Shown: positions 45,214 to 56,675, counted from the first letter of the stretch. The stretch: DNA of 64,000 nucleotides from Lepraria neglecta (GCA_033220425.1 CM065649.1:992001-1056000); one strand, 5' to 3'. Notes: generated by a model from the sequence alone, not told the origin. Program-made: numbers and translations.

Positions 45214-46345
45214 AAAACGCTGCGTAATGAAATTTTGTCACGGTACTTTAAGCTTCGATGCTTCTCGCTCTTCACTGACAATACCATTTAAAACTTCAAG
45301 CATACTTAAATGCTCTCGCAGCCATGCTTCCAGCAAAGACATAGTTTTATCCAAATTTACCGAGGGTGTTGCACATTCTTACGCTTGATCACTTTGATCC
45401 ATGCCTGGGGGCCATATTAGAAGTAGCTCCAATACACAGCTTGATGTGGTCCGACGGATATTTCAAGGTATGTATATTAAATTATATACCCGTTGCTCTT
45501 GTTTGAGCAATTCCCAAACCCATTCATGAAGATTAGCCCCATGGATCAAGCTATCTTGGTCATCTCAAGAAGCCTGTAAGGTACTTCTGCAAGGGATCCG
45601 GAAGGCTCGAGTACCGAACTAGAAACCTTGGCACGAAAGACCGTGTTACGATACCAGAGCATTCCGTTCCATTCCATGCGCTTCCTTTTCGTCCTTTCCC
45701 CAAAATCAGTCATGCGGGTGATCTCCGCGCCGCGCCTGCACTTCTTGTTGCGTACCTGCATACTTCAAGTGAAATCAGCCTGATCGACCAGCACCGCTGA
45801 TCAGGGACCCTGCAAATCTTCTTACAACTGTTTATAGTGAAATCACAAAGCAAAAGACTGCTGATATACTATCAGAACCCAACAAATCCACATTGGGGCG
45901 CCACGCTCACGGCACACCTTCGCGAAAAGACAAAGCAGTCAAACAGCAGTACATCACGCCTTGCGAATAAAAGACCTTGCTTGGTTATGTAGTGCGTATA
46001 TCCGAACGTAGATATCCTCTCCTGTCAAATTCCTGCGATCCCGTTCTTTTTAGCTTGTCCTCCCTCACTAATCGTCATTGCGCCCTCTCATATTGGCTTT
46101 TTCTTTCGACCAATCGGTCCTTCGACGATCGTTGTGGGATTTGTCCCTTTCAATTCTTCTTTCTTGCCGTTTCGTAGCCGGAAGTCATGCGACGTCATCT
46201 CTACAACTTTTTCGGTCCTGTGAATCGACACCTTAGTGTAGATCATAAATGTCACACCTAGGGCGATCATAAATGTAATCTCAGATCAATCTGTATCTTA
46301 TCTTGAATCAAGTCCTTCTTGATCCAATGATTGCCTCTGTAATGT
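45214..46345. other. spacer rich in repeat-derived sequence
   Basis: Contains the LTR-like fossil listed separately; no host gene is supported. Confidence 0.4.
45649..45890 (+). repeat. LTR-like fossil
   Basis: A segment that begins TGTTACGA and ends in CA, followed by TTGGGGCGCC, has the outline of a fungal LTR with the start of an untranslated leader. The same TGTTACGA start recurs near 51128 and 51687. No internal coding region is recognised next to it, so it is a solitary and old fragment. The family (Gypsy-like or other) is not determined. Confidence 0.3.
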
Positions 46346-46550
46346 ATGCGCCCCGCCAGCGCTCCGCGCTCCGTTGTCGCTCCATTGTCGCTCCATAGGC
46401 TAAGCTCCTCGCCGGCGCTCCGTGATCGCACCACGAATTCGGCTCCTCGCTGGCGGACCGTTGTTGCGCCCGGGGACTGCGTCTCGCTGACGCTACGACG
46501 TCGGACTACGGGCTCAGCTTCTCGCTGGCGCTACGCTGCTGTATACAAGG
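46346..46550. repeat. GC-rich degenerate short tandem repeat
   Basis: Five or more diverged copies of a unit close to CTCGCTGGCGCTACG (for example CTCCTCGCCGGCGCTCCG and CTTCTCGCTGGCGCTACG) at irregular spacing. This GC-rich patch sits in otherwise AT-rich, repeat-derived DNA. Confidence 0.6.
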
Positions 46551-47243
46551 GGTATTCAAAGACGTGAAGTGGTCATATCACTGGTACAGTATAGGTGGTT
46601 CTGTATTAGAACTAATCACTAAGGATCCCCGGGAAAGAGGTGGGCAGTCCCCTCTTTAAGCTTCCCATGCGGGGTAGACACTGCCGCTATCGGGCAGCTA
46701 GCGCTCTACTGAGCTTAGCTCCCAGTAGCTGCCAAGTTGGTTAAACATCATCCCGATCTACGCCAGCTTTCCGCGGACTAAGAGACACCGGAATAGCTTT
46801 ACTAACAAGGCAGACCCTTCCAATATAATAGTTGGTATTACAGCCTCGCTTTGCCGATGAACAAACCGCTGGCAATACCTAGAGGAACTAGTCTCACGAT
46901 TTGTCACCCTCCGTGCAAAGATCGATTGATCCTGGTTATGACAAAGTGTGCTTCTAGCCCAAGCTCTTCAATTCTCGCCATCGCAAAAGTCTCCTGAAGC
47001 GTTTAGAAGGTTGCCAGAACCGTAGTATCACAGAAATCAACAGAGTCAAAGCCTTCCGAGTTCTGCCAAAATGCCCTTTCTTCTCCGCAAGCATCGAAAC
47101 ATGGCGCTGCAAGTATGCTGTAAAGATAGAATGACCCTCTCCGAGCATCTTTCTATGCCTGTGCATACTCGACACCAGAAGAGTTCTCTGATGTGCATGA
47201 GATGTAGCCGAAACTATAAGATATCTCTTGTGGGCGTGATCGA
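46551..47243. other. spacer downstream of the NB-ARC/TPR gene
   Basis: About 690 bp. A reverse frame at 46954-47262 contains GEGHSIFTAYLQ and similar strings that recall degenerate TPR units of the neighbouring gene, but this is weak. No other feature is supported. Confidence 0.35.
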
Positions 47244-50048
47244 CTATGTAAGCTTTTTCCAAAATCGAGCGAAAGAATCATAAGGCTTCGTGTTCCGGCC
47301 GTTCGGGTGCTGAGTGCAGGATTTGTTTTCAGAATTGAAAGGTTGTCGATACGAGTTTGTTGTGTTTTGAGGACTTTTCTCCAAGTTTGTCAGTGTATAA
47401 GTTGAAGCGATAGTCTCAGGATGCTCCTCGCCCAGTGTTCTCTTCCTTACTTCCAACACTCGCCCCGTCAGCTGCAGCGCCTCCTGTCGTCGACCCGCCT
47501 CGCTGTACCTGATGGCGAGGTTGTGCATCGAGCCGAGGGTCTCAGGATGCTCCTCGCCCAGTGTCCTCTTCCTTACTTCCAACACTCGCCCCGTCAGCTG
47601 CAGCGCCTCCTGTCGTCGACCCGCCTCGCTGTACCTGATGGCGAGGTTGTGCATCGAGCCGAGGGTCTCAGGATGCTCCTCGCCCAGGGTCCTCTTCCTT
47701 ACTTCCAACACTCGCTCCGTCAGCTGCAGCGCCTCCTGTCGTCGACCCGCCTCGCTGTACCTGATGGCGAGGTTGTGCATCGAGCCGAGGGTGTCAGGAT
47801 GCTCCTCGCCCAGGGTCCTCTTCCTTACTTCCACCACTCGCTCCGTCAGCTGCAGCGCCTCCTGTCGTCGACCCGCCTTGCTGTACCTGATGGCGAGACT
47901 GTGCATCGAGCCGAGGGTGTCAGGATGCTCCTCGCCTAGTGTCCTCTTCCTCACTTCCAACACTCGCCCCGTCAGCTGCAGCGCCTCCTGTCGTCGACCC
48001 GCCTCGCTGTACCTGATGGCGAGGTTGTGCATCGAGCCGAGGGTGTCAGGATGCTCCTCGCCCAGGGTCCTCTTCCTTACTTCCACCACTCGCTCCGTCA
48101 GCTGCAGCGCCTCCTGTCGTCGACCCGCCTTGCTGTACCTGATGGCGAGAGCGTGCATCGAGCCGAGGGTGTCAGGATGCTCCTCGCCCAGGGTCCTCTT
48201 GTATACTTCCACCACTCGCTCCGTCAGCTGCAGCGCCTCCTGTCGTCGACCCGCCTCGCTGTACCTGATAGCGAGAGCGTGCATCGAGCCGAGGGTGTCA
48301 GGATGCTCCTCGCCCAGGGTCCTCTTGTATACTTCCACCACTCGCTCCGTCAGCTGCAGCGCCTCCTGTCCTTGACCCACCTCGCTGTAGCTGATAGCGA
48401 GGTTGTGCATCGAGCCGAGGGTGTCAGAATGGTCCTCGCCCAGGGTCCTCTTCCTTACTTCCACCACTCGCTCCGTCAGCTGCAGCGCCTCCTGCCGTCG
48501 ACCCACCTCGCTGTACACGAGTGCAAAATTGCCGGCCATTGTCTGACAATCTTCGCCGATATTTTGAAGCGAGAATACCCCATCCTCTCGAAAACCGAGG
48601 CAAGCATCGATATGTGGCATCATAGACTGTCGGAATCGATAGTCCGTAGTCTCAAAGGTCCACGGGATTGACAGAGCTATTATCGCCGTCGTCTGTCTCC
48701 AGACCATGTCTTCATCTGACGCAATCATCTGATCTCGAGTCCAGGAGTGGACGAGGGGATGAATAGAGATCAAGCCGTTCTTATCACGATAAATAAGAGA
48801 AAATGCTCGCAGAATCGATATCGCTGCCCGAAGAGGGTATACGTTCCATTCCTGATCAGATTGACGGAGTAGCATCTTCAACTGATGTGAAATCATCCAG
48901 TCGGACGGTCTATCATTGTATAAGCCCCGCCATGCACGGCAGAAGATCTCTTCCGAAATGCCCTCATAATGGATGAAGCTGAACATCTGAAGTAATGCAA
49001 GAGCGTCTTGTCCGGCCTCACTCGACATCTCCTCGATCATGCGTCGTGACACCTCCCAAGTCGTGTACACTGTGTATCGATAGTCCTCTCCACCTTGTAT
49101 GGCTTTCTGACTCAAAAGCTTTTTGCGACCCCGAGAGTAAAGAGTGCGGTATTCCTCCATTTTGCAATAGCCCTGTCGGATCACCGCTCCAGCCTGGGTG
49201 ATCGCGAGCGCCAACCCACCCAGGGTCAGAACGACTGATTCCGCAGCCTCTCGTATCGATCGATTGGACATATCATCGGTCCCAGCCGTCCTGAGCAAGA
49301 GCGTCACAGCTTCACCCGTCACCATCGCACCTAGCTCGTACGATCCAACGGTAGCGTGAACCTTACAATCCGGGTTTCGAGTCGTAATTAAGACAACTCC
49401 TCGGTTTCCCCTCGGAAAGTATGAAGAGATGTCCAGACGAGGATCGTCCGCGTTGTCTAGGATCAGGGCCCACGGCTCCGAGATGTTCGACAGCCATCGC
49501 TGGACAACCGAAACCCGAGACTCCAGCCCGCAGACTTCAGCCACCTGTAGATAACCGCGTTCCAAGCTCTCTGCGCTGCTTGCGTCCATCCAAAATATAC
49601 CCCAAAACCTGAAGCACCGTCATTACGAGAAGAGAGGGCAAACAGACCGAACACGCCTACTTATCGCGGTGATCTTCCGCAAACTTGAGGCCTACCTGCG
49701 TCTTTCCTGATCCGCCCAGGCCATGGATCACAAATCTCTTCTGCTGTCGTTGTGTGTTTGGCTTGCTGGATGGCGAGCAGCGGGCGCGTAGCTGTTCGCA
49801 GATCTCTTCTCGCCCGGTGAAGGTAGGGCTGGGATCTCGGGGCACCTCGAAATGCTTGTTACGGAAGCGAGAGATTGGCGTACTTGGACCTAGGACGTGA
49901 TCTTAGCAAGCTTCCTGTTCGACAGTGCGTGGTGTCAAGACCAGCTACACTTACTGGCATGATTGTGTATATCTCCGATGTGTACCTTAGCCTGCCCTGT
50001 GGCATTGAATCTTTCTGCTGTATGACCTCGTGGAGAAGCTGGAGACAT
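47244..50048 (-). CDS. NB-ARC/TPR STAND receptor (fungal NLR) with near-identical repeats
   Basis: Three exons (50048-49955, 49889-49661, 49608-47244) join in phase to 895 residues. Exon 1 is a short Gly/Asn/His-containing leader (MSPASPRGHTAERF, then GQAKVHIGDIHNHA). Next are VPRDPSPTFTGREEI and the P-loop VIHGLGGSGKT. After intron 2 come FWGIFWMDASSAES, Walker B WALILDNADD, ITTRN, and the GLPLA-like GGLALAITQAG, all NB-ARC marks, then a winged-helix-like region. The C-terminus is a kinesin-light-chain-type TPR array: eight 42-residue units of nearly identical sequence (LTERVVEVRKRTLGEEHPDT type) and a ninth that diverges. Such proteins oligomerise on ligand binding and trigger cell death or defence in incompatibility. 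The ligand is unknown. Confidence 0.88.
47484..48491 (-). repeat. eight 126-bp tandem TPR repeats, near identical
   Basis: Exactly eight 126-bp units lie between the GAG codons at 48491 and 47483, and a ninth partial unit extends to about 47367. Differences cluster at a few codons per 42-residue unit: Glu/Gly and Val/Leu near the start, Arg/Tyr, Asp/Glu, Asn/Ala/Ser and Glu/Lys. The rest, including silent positions, is almost unchanged, which points to recent unit exchange. Confidence 0.9.
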
Positions 50049-50280
50049 TAGGCCAGCCGCAGCAGTCAATGTTGGTGCTAATCAGGCGACTTGATGGTGT
50101 CATTCGAGGAATTGCGGTCGCTCCAGGCAATGGCGATGCTGTATAGCATGCAAAGGGTCCTGCGCACTTTTGGTGTTGATACAAGGAACCTGTCGATGTT
50201 GATTGTTGAGGTGATGAGGCTGTAGATGGCGTAGTCTCATTGCGCCAGCTCTGCACACTAAGTAGCTATAAATAGGCTCC
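50049..50280. other. promoter region of the NB-ARC/TPR gene
   Basis: About 230 bp between the receptor's ATG (50048, reverse) and the left end of the MULE relic; no other feature seen. The transposon end therefore sits very close to the receptor promoter. Confidence 0.4.
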
Positions 50281-51130
50281 CCTTCCGCGTACACCCCAAT
50301 TCTGTAGGCGTACACCCTATTATACTACGCGTACATCCCATACTTCCTTAGGCGTACACCCGTTCCCATATACCAAATTCTTCAACATCAAAAACATCAA
50401 ATTCTCGCCCACCCCCACCGCTATGAATCTACAACCGCCCGCCGGAGCACTGGCAAGAGCCTCTTCTCGACAGCCTTATCCTCAGGTTTCAGCGGTATAC
50501 AGGCACGCACCAAAAAATTCAAGAAGACCAAAGAGGACCGCAGAGCTTGGATACGGTGTAACCGCGGGGGGCAAGCCCGAGAAGAATAGCATTACTGACA
50601 GTGTTCCCATCGACTGTCCCTTCAAGATTATCGCCTGGCGGAAGACTGAGGAGGATCTCTGGCAATATAAGATCTCTCATAGTGGGCACAATCATAGGCC
50701 TACCATTGAGGGGTCTTATAATTCCCTACGGCAGATAGCAAGGACAAGAGAGCAGGAGAACGCTATAATTAACCAATCGCGAACAGGCTCCAAGCCGTCT
50801 AAGGTCCTTGCCTCCCTGCGTCTCGGAATAGACGAAGAAAACCCTCTCCTTAAAGCTTCCGATGTCTATAATATCAAGGCGAAAGAACGGGCAGAAGTAC
50901 TAGGCGCATTAACTCTAGTCTAGGCCTTACTAAGATAACTACACCAGCGAGATAATTGGTTCGTAAGGTTTTACATCCACCAGACTAATAGATGGCTAGA
51001 GTATTTATTCTTTACGAGGAAGTCTGCTATAAAAGATCCTATAACTGAATTATGAGGTTATAATTCTGGACTGCACCTATAAGACGAACCGCTACAATAT
51101 CCCATTAATAGTAATTACTGGAGTCACCGT
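50281..51130 (+). mobile_element. MULE-type DNA transposon relic
   Basis: The forward frame at 50423-50923 encodes an N-terminal FAR1/GCM-like zinc domain (DCPFKIIAWRKTEEDLWQYK, ISHSGHNHRPTIEG) and the following linker (LRQIARTREQENAI). Downstream, in frames with stops, are RDNWFVRFYIHQTNRWLEYL and FFTRKSA, the start of the MULE transposase core. The catalytic remainder is absent. At 50285-50372 four copies of a GGCGTACACCC unit, about 22 bp apart, precede the frame and look like subterminal repeats of the element. The 3' limit is not clear. It is AT-shifted relative to its frame, as after RIP. Confidence 0.6.
50285..50372. repeat. four GGCGTACACCC repeats at the MULE end
   Basis: Copies at about 50286, 50307, 50327 and 50351 with one or two differences each. 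They are candidate transposase-binding sites of the MULE relic that starts coding at 50423. Confidence 0.65.
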
Positions 51131-51198
51131 GTTACGATGCCAGTGGGGCATGATCGGGAATACGCCGGGGAATGAACCCTGGTTGAGTCGGACCCTGA

Positions 51199-51315
51199 AC
51201 ATGGTGGTTCATAGGTTTCGAACGTTGAACAACATGAACATAGTGGTTCATGGGTTTCGAACGTTGAACAATATGAATATGGTGGTTCATGGATTTCGAA
51301 CGTTGAACAACGTGA
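51199..51315 (+). repeat. 39-bp minisatellite, three units
   Basis: Three consecutive 39-bp units (core GGTTTCGAACGTTGAACAAC) with a few substitutions each. The forward frame through them reads a 13-residue repeat MVVHGFRTLNNMN, but no surrounding gene supports translation. Confidence 0.85.
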
Positions 51316-51398
51316 GTATGGAAAGCTTGGCATGGTTTCCTATGTCTATATATGCGGAGCTCTGCTTAGCACTTAATATCGTGTTCAACTTAATTTAT

Positions 51399-51832
51399 CA
51401 TATAGATCTCCTACTAGCTACTGAACAAAGTATATCTCTTTATTAGACCTACTAGTGACACTAGTACAACGAAGTCTGCTTTACTCTTGCCTGTTATACT
51501 CCTCTCCTACCGAGACCAATATTAAACGACACGGTCGTAACATCGTAGTTAGTAAGACTTCCGGATATAGGATATCGAGCTCTTCGTATAGATCTTTCAA
51601 CTGCTCTAAAACCTACTGGAAGCTGGCCGTCCTTTCGTTTTTTATGAATGCGAACGCTATATAGTATAACGTATTCAGGGCGGTGTGTTACGACCGTGTC
51701 GTTTAATATTGGTCTCGGTAGGAGAGGAGTATAACAGGCAAGAGTAAAGCAGACTTCGTAGTACTAGTGTCAGTAGTAGGTCTAGTAAAGAGATATACTT
51801 TGTTCAGTAGCTAGTAGGAGATCTATATGAGC
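51399..51832. mobile_element. foldback-type element with ~145-bp inverted arms
   Basis: The left arm (about 51399-51543) and the reverse complement of the right arm (about 51687-51832) match over about 145 bp with only a few differences. Shared strings include TACCGAGACCAATATTAAAC and GAACAAAGTATATCTCTTTA. A spacer of about 145 bp separates them. Outer ends both read TCATATAGATCTCC, and inner ends both read TGTTACGACCGTG outward from the spacer. It is either a MITE/foldback element or two facing LTR-like pieces. Confidence 0.7.
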
Positions 51833-54403
51833 TTTAAAGGGATTGACGGACGGAAGATCTGAGACCCTCGGTTTGGCTGGAAGAAATACGGATGGGTGGT
51901 AAATTGGATTTCCTTGCTTAGAACCGATGACTGTCTCGTAGTAGAGTTTTCAGAAGCTCTAGTGAGCCGTGCGTGGTTCTTTATAGTCCTTGTTTGAGCC
52001 GCCAACCTTCCTATTAAGATCAGGGTCCGATGCAATATGGATTGCTAATTAAGTCGCTTGTGATACTGATACAGAATTGCTGGCCACTTAAACCTCACGC
52101 CAAGTCGAGACCAAGGTGCGTTACCTATTGTGAGTCACTTCTGAATGCGCTACGTGGGATATTGCCCATGCATTAGCGCAAAAGACGCTACAGAAACTCA
52201 TTGGTCATAAGAGAAAGAGCACCTCATCGGCTGGTCAAGGATGCAAGCGGATGACACCTCCTGCATATGTTCTGTGGATAATATGTGTATCCCATCATTT
52301 TTCTAGGATCTAACCCTCGCCCTGGTGTCCACTTCTCTGGGTTCGTTATCAAGGTGACGGCCCGAGTAGCTGGAAGCAGTAGCTGGAAAACTGACGGGAA
52401 AACCAACAAAAGGGAGAACAAGAACCTGATTGGAGGATTGGTCAGAAGTAGTGCTCCAGTGCGGCAGTCACTTTCCTGGACTCTTAACGCCCCACCCGTT
52501 CACCTAGTACCATCTAGGACGATGTAATAAGCTAGAGGAAGATTTGAGGCTTGAGATTCACGCGGTATTACAGGATGAGAAAGGAACGGCCCCAGACGTG
52601 AACTTCGTTTGATCTGCTAAGAGCAGTCTTCCGGGAGAATAGCGCCGCTGTCGAATAGAACTCCGTTTTTGCCCAAGACACTTTATGCATGCAAAGCCCA
52701 CCTCATAGGTTCAACCAGTCAGGGTTGAAGAAGGGACCGATTGTGGAAGACGTGGAGCACACGATTTAACAGTATAAGACATAGAACGTGCTACTAAGGC
52801 TCTTAAAAAGGGAAACGTTGACCGGCGCTGTAATTGAAGGTTGCCTAATGTTTGTTTCCTTTGACATAGGACACATCCTCTGCCAATAAGATGATCAATT
52901 GACCCCCATCTGCATGTGACGGTGATAATATTGGGAGGATCCATAGTCGCTGCTGCGTGCTCGTCTGTGCCAACGGTCGACTGGCCTTGGTGAGGAGGTA
53001 GAGACGCCGGGAATTTCGGGCGACAAAGGCTTTGGTAGTAGTTTCGGTGATAGGTTCAATGAGAGTATCAAGCAAGCGTGCTTCTTTAGCTGTTCCCTAG
53101 AACGGGAGCAGTGCAGTGCCAATCTCAGACTCTATGCTCGTAACCCTAGTAGGAGCGCAGGCCTCGCCAGTGCGAATATCGTTATCTTCAACCATAATTG
53201 GGTAATCTATAGAATGTTAGAGCGATACCTTGCAGCAGAGTAAAGATATGCCATCAAGACTCACCTTGGCTATTATCATATGATTCAGAATGCGAGAAGA
53301 CCGGTGTCTCTGAGCAGGCCAAAACATTGGATCATGTCTAGTGGGGGTGGAATTTGAAGCTGGGACTCCAAAACGCACCGAACGGGGCCAGACGAGAGTT
53401 ATATGCACCCGCCTCTTCCTCTCCAACAACATTAATCGCCGATCTCTGGCCGTCGCCGCTCATTCGCCAGACCGAATACGCTCGATCACCGCTCATCCCG
53501 TCTCTTAACTTGCGGCAAGCGCTGCTGCTGCAGCTCTCGGCCACTTGAGCCTCGTATTCGACCCATGCGCCATACCGGCTGAATCTTCGCTGCGCCCCTC
53601 GGAGATGTCCATCCATCGTGCTTCGTCAGCTGCTGTTGTCTAGATCTTTAAGCTAAGACGGTTATAACGGGTCGGTAGCACTGCCTCTCTCCGATCAATA
53701 GCAAAAGGCCACAATCGCGTCTCGAGGCCACGTCATCCGAACGACGCGTTTGTGGCATCCTTGTCGGCGCAGCCAGGTAGATACGACTGTGGATCGAGGC
53801 GAGGCTAACGCTCCTTCGACCCCATTGGCTGGCTTTGGCTTACCGCCGCTGTTTGGGTTCAAGCTCAGTCCCTTAATGTCAGGTCCTCTGATCATGGGTG
53901 AGATGCGATCCTTATTGGGGGACCTCCTTCGGCTAGGTCGGCGGCGCTGGAGCTGCGCTAGTGAAGCAATCATCGCAGCTATCAAAATACTCTAGATTAT
54001 CGGTTCATTTTCGAGCGAGAGTCGCGAGAAATGTAGCAGGAGTCGACAGCAGAGAGAATGAAACAATAAGAGGGCGCGCAGGCGAAGAAAATAGAGGAGT
54101 GCGACAATGGCGAAGTGGGACAGGCAAGTATTTTATGCGCTGCGCATTTAGTATGGCCCGGTAAATGTACGCCTTGGATGTAAGCAAGGGTGAATTTGTG
54201 CAAACAGTGGCCCGTCCTCTAGGCAGCAGGCGGCCGCCAACGAAGGCAATTGAAGCCGGGCTCAAGGGAGCCCGTTTAGGCTCCAGCGTGCTGCGCCGCT
54301 GCACTGCCCCCCGGGAGCTCACTCCGGCTCAGGGACGGCTCAGGTACGGCTCAGGGCCGCTCACCCTGGCTCACCTTAAAGCGGCTGCAGCTCACCTGCG
54401 AAG

Positions 54404-55400
54404 CTAGAAGTGGAAGGGGCAGAAACGTTTCGTGATCATGTCTAGAGAGGTAGAGACGAAGGCTTTCTTTGATCTGTGGTCTATCAGCAGGGTACACTGA
54501 ATCGGGTGACGAGAATCTGCCACTGCTTGAAGAAATGAAAGCTTCTGCGCTTCCACATAAGAGACGACAGGAGACAGCAATCCGTCCGCGCTTGCTAATT
54601 TGATTTCCTTCTGTAAGCGCTGTAGATGTTTTGGGTCTTCCTTGAGCAAGTAGTAAAAGACCGCCTGCTGGACCGACCCAAGCGTATCGCCTCCAGCGCC
54701 AAGATTTCCAATCGCTGCGCAAAAGTTGTCCTTCTCACTCATACGCTCTGGGTACTTGACATGCTGCGTCATCCAGTGCTCCATCATGTCAACGCGCGCT
54801 TCAGGGTTCTCCTTACGCGCGGCGATATTCTTCACGCACTTGTTGAAGGAATGTTCATTCGGCTGGAAGTCTAGCCAGCGCAGAATTGGGTTACCGAGAA
54901 GGATTGCGTGCAGCCATTGGATGTAGGCCATTGTCGTCAGGTACAGAGCTAGCCCAAACGTGTTCTTAATCGAATCTCCAACGTGCTTACCTTGGTCGAG
55001 GAAGCCGAAGCGACTGGAGAATGTCGCTTCTCCCAGGGTACCCCAGGTGAGGAAGTGGATCTACTGTCCGAGCTGGAACGGCTCCCCTACTTTGCTGAAC
55101 TCATCGAGGCGACTTTCCATCAGCTCGATGGTCTTATCAATGAATGATTCGCTTTTGATGACGCTGGTTAGAGTATACCCCGGTGCTACGTTGCTCCGCA
55201 GGGCTATGGTACGCTTTACGTCAGGTACTGACATGGCATTTTGGTAGTTACTGCTTGGTATGGCGAATAATTTGTAGAAGTCCCCTTTCCGAAGGGAAGA
55301 TGTGAGTATTTGTAATGCGTCTGGGTGGTTGATGCTGACTTCGTTATAGCTGATTCGCACGAATGACCCTGATCGTGTCAGTAGAAGGTGATCATTGTAT
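54404..55400 (-). pseudogene. cytochrome P450, truncated and interrupted
   Basis: Reverse-strand blocks follow a fungal P450: LLTRSGSFVRISYNEVSINH, ALRSNVAPGYTLTSVIKSES, EPFQLGQ-stop-IHFLTWGTLGEA, TFSSRFGFLDQGKHVGDSIK, FQPNEHSFNKCVKNIAARKE and GNLGAGGDTLGSVQQAVFYY (the I-helix AGxDT motif, seen as AGGDT). It ends at VSYVEAQKLSFLQAV. TAG at 55061-55063 replaces the Trp of the usual LGQW. After LQAV (about 54530) the family pattern ends, so the ExxR, PERF and heme-binding Cys regions are missing. A GC-rich repeat-like patch lies just beyond, suggesting a rearrangement breakpoint. Not functional as it stands. Confidence 0.72.
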
Positions 55401-56675
55401 GTGCTTTATGTACTATGCTTTTGATGCAACTTTGCAAGTGTCTCATTCATGTGGCCAGTGTAGATTCCCCAAAGTTGAAAGCATGTCCCAAACGTGCCGA
55501 GGATTGGTCCTGGAATGTGACTGATGGGGGAAAAGTAGCGCTGACGAATCAGTACGCAAGACAAGATTAGGATAAAAAATGACAGGATGAGCTAGATAGT
55601 GCTTAACCTGAACATGACTGGAAGGTTGTTCATGAAAGTTCATGAGAATGCAAAGTTTTCTCGATCCTTGGGACAGCTGAGAAGGACGACGCAGGAAGTC
55701 TGTAATCCAAATCTAGCTCCCCAATGTAGCGCGATTTGTATATAGCATGCCTCAAAAGTGTAATCAATAATGTGCAAGCGAAGTGTAAGATCTCATGCAG
55801 GACAGCAGGAGGAGACCAATCATATCTCCGCCATCCAGCCCTGCAGAGAGCAAGTACATGATAGGCACACACAAGCATTATCACAAGATCTAAAATCAAA
55901 GGATCTAGATCGTCGAAGAAGCGGTTGGAACAACGCTTTTGGTGCTAAGATGTAAGGCGCCCAGCCAACCACGAGCAAGCCCACACCAATTACCACTCAC
56001 TCGCAATATACCGAAACAGACGGAGTAGCACGACCTGTTTAGCTACCTTTTAATTTGTAGTATGCGTATGCTGAGATTTGGTGTGGAAGTAGATGCGAAT
56101 TGGTGTGATTGGTGGTTGGCTTAAGAAAGTTGGCGAACGTTGGATTGTTTATCTTATCTCTTGGCGCCACGCGAATATTGGTCGCAAACTTTTCCTGCTG
56201 CATGAAGTCTAGAAATATCAATGCTAGATCGTGCTTTCCACATACTAAACGACATCTGGCATCAGGTCAGGAGCTTGGCAAGCATGGGAGAATCAGGGTC
56301 TTGCCGAAGTCGTAGAGTCGGTGTTCTATTCCTCCAAAGGGCCGATTTGGCGTGGAGAATACAAGGCACGGGGTTTTAGAATCTACAGAAATGCAGGATC
56401 GGCTAATAACAGACCTTTTAAATGAATATTTGGACGGCGCGCCATAAATCGAGACGCGTTTGCTGACAAAGGCGCGTTCTTGGATGTAACACTTCACATA
56501 ATCCTCAGGGAATGCGGATGAATTATTTGCCCGACTTTGAAACTCGCCGAATTCACAAAACCTCATCGATAAAACACCAACCGGCCTCCATCTCTACATC
56601 AGCTTAGAACCTGGCTCTGAAAACAGACACCCTTATCCACACAAGTCTTGATAATCCTAAAGTACACATTCCACC
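55401..56675. other. intergenic, nothing recognised
   Basis: About 1.3 kb. The 5' part of the P450 may once have continued here, but no N-terminal anchor is recognisable. A reverse frame at 55630-55899 (89 codons, one hydrophobic stretch) has no family support. Confidence 0.35.

Larger units (their letters stand above)
51131..54403. other. repeat-derived region without a supported gene
   Basis: Besides the minisatellite and the inverted repeat listed separately, this 3.3 kb holds short frames on both strands. Examples are 52845-53122 reverse (TLIEPITETTTKAFVARNSRR) and 53338-53616 reverse; either may be a piece of an old gene, but I cannot name them. The stretch 54270-54400 is GC-rich, with GGCTCAGG-type short repeats, possibly the end of another DNA element. 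Confidence 0.35.

Noticed and set aside
47421-48671. Long forward-strand open frames (172, 287 and 214 codons) over the TPR array
   Set aside because: They are antisense shadows: a stop-free 126-bp unit repeated in register keeps every frame that is open in one unit open throughout. The reverse frame has the domain match.
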